From the NCBI RefSeq assembly GCF_025567095.1, contig NZ_JAOQJH010000017.1: a stretch of DNA of 64,000 nt; one strand, written 5' to 3'. The stretch comes from Anthropogastromicrobium aceti. Its GTDB lineage: Bacteria > Bacillota > Clostridia > Lachnospirales > Lachnospiraceae. Positions 60,919 through 64,000 of this stretch are shown here, piece by piece. The notes below the pieces were generated by a model, which was given only the letters and a program-made list of their open reading frames with translations, had not been told where the DNA came from and ran no database searches. The position numbers and the translations under genes are program-made. Positions within the stretch are counted from its first letter, which is position 1. Every line of letters begins with the position of its first letter.

Positions 60919-62199
60919 ATGGGATTAAATGGAGAAAAGATGCTCCAGAGCCTGAAACACCTAAGTCAGGTTGACAAGATGAAGCAGGTTGAGCCGATGT
61001 CTTATGCACTGTTTCCAGGCTATCATTGTCCGTTAATGGGTGCTATGCTGACAATCCGTGCGATTAAGGATAGTGTGATGTTGGTACTCGGCCCAGATGA
61101 GTGTGCCTACTATACAAAAATGGCAACTTCTGGAAATGGAAGCATGTCGGCGGATGGCTGTCAGATCGTGTCTGTTGTACTAGAGCAGCATGATGTCACC
61201 TTTGGCTGTCAGGAGAAGCTTGAGGAGGCAATGGAAGAATTAAACGATGAATATCATCCGAAGGCTGTTTTCATCGTAACCACCTGCGTACCAGAAATTA
61301 CCGGTGATGATGTGGAGTCAATGGCAGATTTATTTACCGATCAGTATGGCTTCCCAGTTATGGTCGTTCACGCAGAGAATTTTAAGACCGATGACCATCT
61401 GCCAGGTATTGAGCATACGCTTGAAGTCTGTTGTGCGATGATGCAGCCGCAGGAAAAGACTGACTGCGTTAATGTACTTGGTCTGCGGCTGGGTGATTTT
61501 ACAAAAACAGAGGTGTACCGCGTATTGCAGGAGCAAAGCATTCCAGTAGGAATGCAGCTGCCAGGAAATAGTAGTGCAGAGGAAATCGAAAGAGCACCGC
61601 AGGCAGCAGTCAATCTAGTCGTTCATCCAGTTGGATTAGCGCTTGCAAAAAAAATGAAGCGAAAGTTTGGAACACCGTATATAGTATTTGAGCGCTACAG
61701 CGATCCAGACCGCATTTATCAGTCTTACAAAGAATTATTTGAAATTCTTGAAAAGCCACTTCCAGAAAAGCTTGCTGGCTGGTATCAGGAGGCAAAAAAG
61801 CGCTCAGAGGCAGCAAAGCCTATACTTGATGGCAAAACTTATTTTAGTGGAAATACAGCGCTTTGTAACTATGAACTTCACAGTTTTCTGACTGGTCTTG
61901 GAATGAAGCCGCTTCTGTTACAGATCTCGGATTTGACTGCACAAGATGAACAGTGGCGTAAAGAGATTTTGACGCACTGCGATCCATATGTGACAAGAGC
62001 AGCCAATATTGGACCTTTGCAATATCTATATCCAGTATTAAAACCTAAATTTAACATTGGAGCTGGAAATGCGAAAGAGATGAAAACATCTGGCACACAG
62101 ATGATTCGCATGATGCAGGCCTACAATGTGCTAGGTTTCGAGGTGAACGAGATGGTTGTGAATGCATTTGTTCAGGCACAAAAAGGAGGGATGAAATGA
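60919..62199 (+). CDS. Nitrogenase component 1-like protein, NifD-like subunit
   Basis: The 426-residue protein is of the NifD/BchN fold. C37 (YHCPLMGA), C62 (PDECAYYT) and C123 (VTTCVPEITGDD) occupy the three cluster-ligand positions of NifD. The FeMo-cofactor cysteine position (NifD LVHC) reads LVVHP here, and there is no cofactor histidine region, so a FeMo-type cofactor is unlikely. This is the pattern of 4Fe-4S reductases such as the dark protochlorophyllide enzyme. AAAGAGG lies 6 bases before ATG 60919; an upstream in-frame GTG (60886) is less likely. It overlaps the next gene by 4 bases. Confidence 0.85.
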   Translation: MGLNGEKMLQSLKHLSQVDKMKQVEPMSYALFPGYHCPLMGAMLTIRAIKDSVMLVLGPDECAYYTKMATSGNGSMSADGCQIVSVVLEQHDVTFGCQEKLEEAMEELNDEYHPKAVFIVTTCVPEITGDDVESMADLFTDQYGFPVMVVHAENFKTDDHLPGIEHTLEVCCAMMQPQEKTDCVNVLGLRLGDFTKTEVYRVLQEQSIPVGMQLPGNSSAEEIERAPQAAVNLVVHPVGLALAKKMKRKFGTPYIVFERYSDPDRIYQSYKELFEILEKPLPEKLAGWYQEAKKRSEAAKPILDGKTYFSGNTALCNYELHSFLTGLGMKPLLLQISDLTAQDEQWRKEILTHCDPYVTRAANIGPLQYLYPVLKPKFNIGAGNAKEMKTSGTQMIRMMQAYNVLGFEVNEMVVNAFVQAQKGGMK

Positions 62200-63434
62200 G
62201 TCTATGTAGATTTTACCCGCCGGCGTCCGACCGCATGGCGATCATATGGAGCCTGATGCCGATTCAGAATGCGATTGTACTTGAGTACGGCCCGGCTGGA
62301 ACAACTCATTTTGGTGGTGGCCTTTACAGCTCGCTTGGCATTCGACTTAGCCAGTCTCTTTTTACAACTCATATCAGTGAAGATGATGTCATAATGGGAG
62401 ATGTCACTCGCTTGGAAAAGGCGATTGTCGAGATTGATGAGACCTATGAGCCAAAGGTAATTTTCGTTGTGGCATCAGCCGTTATTGCTGTCATTGGAAC
62501 AGACATCAAAGGTGTCTGCCGCTATATGCAGGAAAAGGTCAATGCAAAGTTAGTTGCCTTTGAGGATGGAGGTTTTCGCGGTGATTATACCTACGGACTT
62601 CGTGCTGTCTATAAGCTTTTGGCAAAGCAAATCGCAAAGGATTGTTATAAAAAAGAGGAAAAGACTTATCAGATCATCGGTGCGTCGGCTGGTTCCTACC
62701 GAATCCGTTCCGACGTGTGGGAGTTACAGCAGCTGATGAGTGAAGCATTTGACTGGAAGTGTAGAATGGTGATGGGACTTGAATCTGATATTGAAGATCT
62801 TGAGACGGCAGGGGCAGCAAGACTTAATCTCATTATTCGAAATGAGGCGCTTGAAGCAGGAAATAGTTTAAAGGATCGCTTTGGGACACCTTTTGTCTAT
62901 GGTGCGCCGTATGGCTATCAAGGAACCATCGACTGGTTAAAGCAGATTTCGGCTGTGATTGGAGAGCCAATCAACGAAGAATTGCTTGCTCGCATCGAAG
63001 AAAAACAGGCTGATTTGATGCCGATGGGCGGTGGACCAATGGCAAGCATGAGAAGAAAGCCGGCACAGGCCACTATTCAAGCTGATTACGATACATTACT
63101 TGGATTAGCCAGTGCAATGCGAGAGCTTGACATTGAACTGACTGCTCTGATTTGCAGTCACAGCCTAAAGGCAATTGAATCTCCAAATGCAGACGTTACC
63201 TACTATGCAAAGGAGAAAGATCGACTTGATTTATATCAGACACTTCATGGCCAGTGGGTGCTCGGCGATAGCGTGATGGAAAGCTGCGTGCCACAGGACA
63301 CCTATTTTACCTGTGTGAGTTTCCCGTTCTCTGGAAAACCACAGATTGCCCACCATCTTCCATTCATGGGCGAGAAGGGCATGGATTATTTGAGAGAATG
63401 CAAGGAACTGTACTTCGATCAGCTAGAGATTTGA
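62196..63434 (+). CDS. Nitrogenase component 1-like protein, NifK-like subunit
   Basis: The 412-residue partner of the preceding subunit begins unusually close to its first ligand: C4 in LCRFYPPASDRMA matches the first P-cluster cysteine. The second position reads GPAGTTHFG (no cysteine) and the third VASAVIAVIGTD (serine/alanine). The shared cluster would therefore be held by three cysteines from the D-like subunit and at most one here, as in BchN/BchB. PMGGGPMASMRRK and a C-terminal CVSFPFSGKP segment are other landmarks. The substrate is unknown. It is the last gene of the operon. Confidence 0.85.
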   Translation: MSLCRFYPPASDRMAIIWSLMPIQNAIVLEYGPAGTTHFGGGLYSSLGIRLSQSLFTTHISEDDVIMGDVTRLEKAIVEIDETYEPKVIFVVASAVIAVIGTDIKGVCRYMQEKVNAKLVAFEDGGFRGDYTYGLRAVYKLLAKQIAKDCYKKEEKTYQIIGASAGSYRIRSDVWELQQLMSEAFDWKCRMVMGLESDIEDLETAGAARLNLIIRNEALEAGNSLKDRFGTPFVYGAPYGYQGTIDWLKQISAVIGEPINEELLARIEEKQADLMPMGGGPMASMRRKPAQATIQADYDTLLGLASAMRELDIELTALICSHSLKAIESPNADVTYYAKEKDRLDLYQTLHGQWVLGDSVMESCVPQDTYFTCVSFPFSGKPQIAHHLPFMGEKGMDYLRECKELYFDQLEI

Positions 63435-63507
63435 TAGCAGAGCTATATGGTGACGGAGCAATTCACCAGTGCCAGGTGATAAAATATTTCAATAATAGAG
63501 TTCGCAC

Positions 63508-63557
63508 TTGACAAATACTCTCTTGGGGCATACGATAAACATACCCCAAGGGGGTAT
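63508..63557 (+). promoter_or_regulatory. Promoter with CsoR-like copper operator
   Basis: TTGACA (63508-63513) and TACGAT (63531-63536), spacer 17. The palindrome ATACCCCAAGGGGGTAT (63541-63557) over the start site has the C-run/G-run form of CsoR-family boxes. Copper or persulfide control of the HMA gene is likely. Confidence 0.75.
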
Positions 63558-63589
63558 GATTTTGCTAAGAAAAGGCAGGTGTAGATAAT

Positions 63590-63847
63590 ATGATCAAGAC
63601 AACATTAAAAATCGACGGAATGATGTGTGGCATGTGCGAGGCACATATGAACGAGTTGATTCGCAACAATTTCAAGGTAAAAAAAGTCTCCTCATCAGCA
63701 AAGGATGGAGAGACTGTTGTAATCAGTGAGGATGCACTGGATATTCCGTGGGCAAAAAATAAGATCAAAGAGATCGGATATGAGCTTGTCTCCTACGAGA
63801 GTGAGCCATATGAGAAAAAGGGCTTTTTCCACTTTGGAAGAAAGTGA
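63590..63847 (+). CDS. Heavy-metal-associated (HMA) domain protein
   Basis: The 85-residue ferredoxin-like HMA domain has the metal site GMMCGMC (C13, C16) and the GYEL end strand, followed by a short tail. It resembles copper chaperones (CopZ) but has a longer, lysine-rich middle. The CsoR-like box supports a copper role. No copper ATPase or CsoR gene is visible before the window ends, though either could lie beyond. Confidence 0.88.
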   Translation: MIKTTLKIDGMMCGMCEAHMNELIRNNFKVKKVSSSAKDGETVVISEDALDIPWAKNKIKEIGYELVSYESEPYEKKGFFHFGRK

Positions 63848-64000
63848 TTTGTTATAAAAATTTTAGGCGAAAACCTGGGATGAAGCCAAGAAATATTTTT
63901 CTAAATCTTTAATGTCGATATCTTCTGAATATACATTACAGATCTAACAACATAAAAGGTACATTTAATTAAAAAATTTATGCTATTAAATCGGGAAAAA
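63848..64000. other. AT-rich end of window, no gene seen
   Basis: The last 150 bases are A/T-rich with no reading frame, promoter or stem that I can support. Confidence 0.5.

Noticed and set aside
56908..63434. Nitrogen fixation (nif) operon
   Set aside because: The cofactor cysteine and histidine regions are absent from the D-like subunit, P-cluster cysteines are missing from the K-like subunit, and no nifB, nifE or nifN genes are present.
1..64000. CRISPR array, tRNA, rRNA, prophage or insertion sequence
   Set aside because: No regularly spaced repeats, cloverleaf, ribosomal RNA sequence, integrase or transposase was seen.

Overview
The window reads as chromosome of a low-to-mid GC Firmicute, most likely a gut anaerobe of the class Clostridia, family Lachnospiraceae. 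Reasons: Gram-positive style AGGAGG ribosome sites, a SUF system with SufU in place of an A-type scaffold, a CD3324-family protein, DUF3021-LytTR regulation, YitT and YoaK proteins, a DUF5060/DUF5605-type glycoside hydrolase, oxygen-sensitive radical SAM and nitrogenase-like enzymes, and no respiratory genes. I see no rRNA, tRNA, CRISPR array or insertion sequence.

Layout. 1-3009: end of a thiazole-branch thiamine operon (thiF-thiG-thiH and a ThiE/TenI-family gene). 3010-4600: a protein phosphatase between two gene remnants. 4594-9093: yitT, then two probable drug-resistance genes (MFS pump, ABC-F protein), each behind an attenuator-like leader, with short palindromic repeats scattered between. 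9081-14256: sufCBDSU iron-sulfur assembly operon. 14370-24903: a hypothetical protein, a glycoside hydrolase, an ABC-2 exporter with LytTR and DUF3021 genes, a MATE pump, and an undecaprenol recycling fusion followed by phasin-like and AarF kinase genes. 24941-32285: a U32-type protein pair, an esterase, a glycolipid glycosyltransferase, YoaK, and an alanine-type aminotransferase fused to an XRE repressor domain.

32325-43043 is a four-gene operon of unknown function: a membrane-anchored VWA protein, a 1232-residue tubulin/FtsZ-like protein, and two large membrane proteins. 43107-50662: nitroreductase, TetR regulator, SPASM-type radical SAM enzyme, a secreted unknown, a NifS-type desulfurase, a GH88/GH105 enzyme and a CD3324 protein. 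50733-56573: a MATE pump, then NAD synthesis genes (pncB-nadD-nadE) behind a roughly 160-base highly structured RNA.

56840-63434 is an operon coding nitrogenase-like proteins (one NifH-like, two NifD/K-like) interleaved with a complete FecBCD-type importer. It lies behind a promoter whose start site is covered by a palindrome, followed by a copper-type HMA protein under a CsoR-like box. Two loci stand out as possibly undescribed systems: the VWA/tubulin-like operon and this metal-importer-linked nitrogenase-like reductase. A common thread through the window is iron-sulfur chemistry: SUF, NifS, ThiH, radical SAM, U32 and nitrogenase-like proteins.
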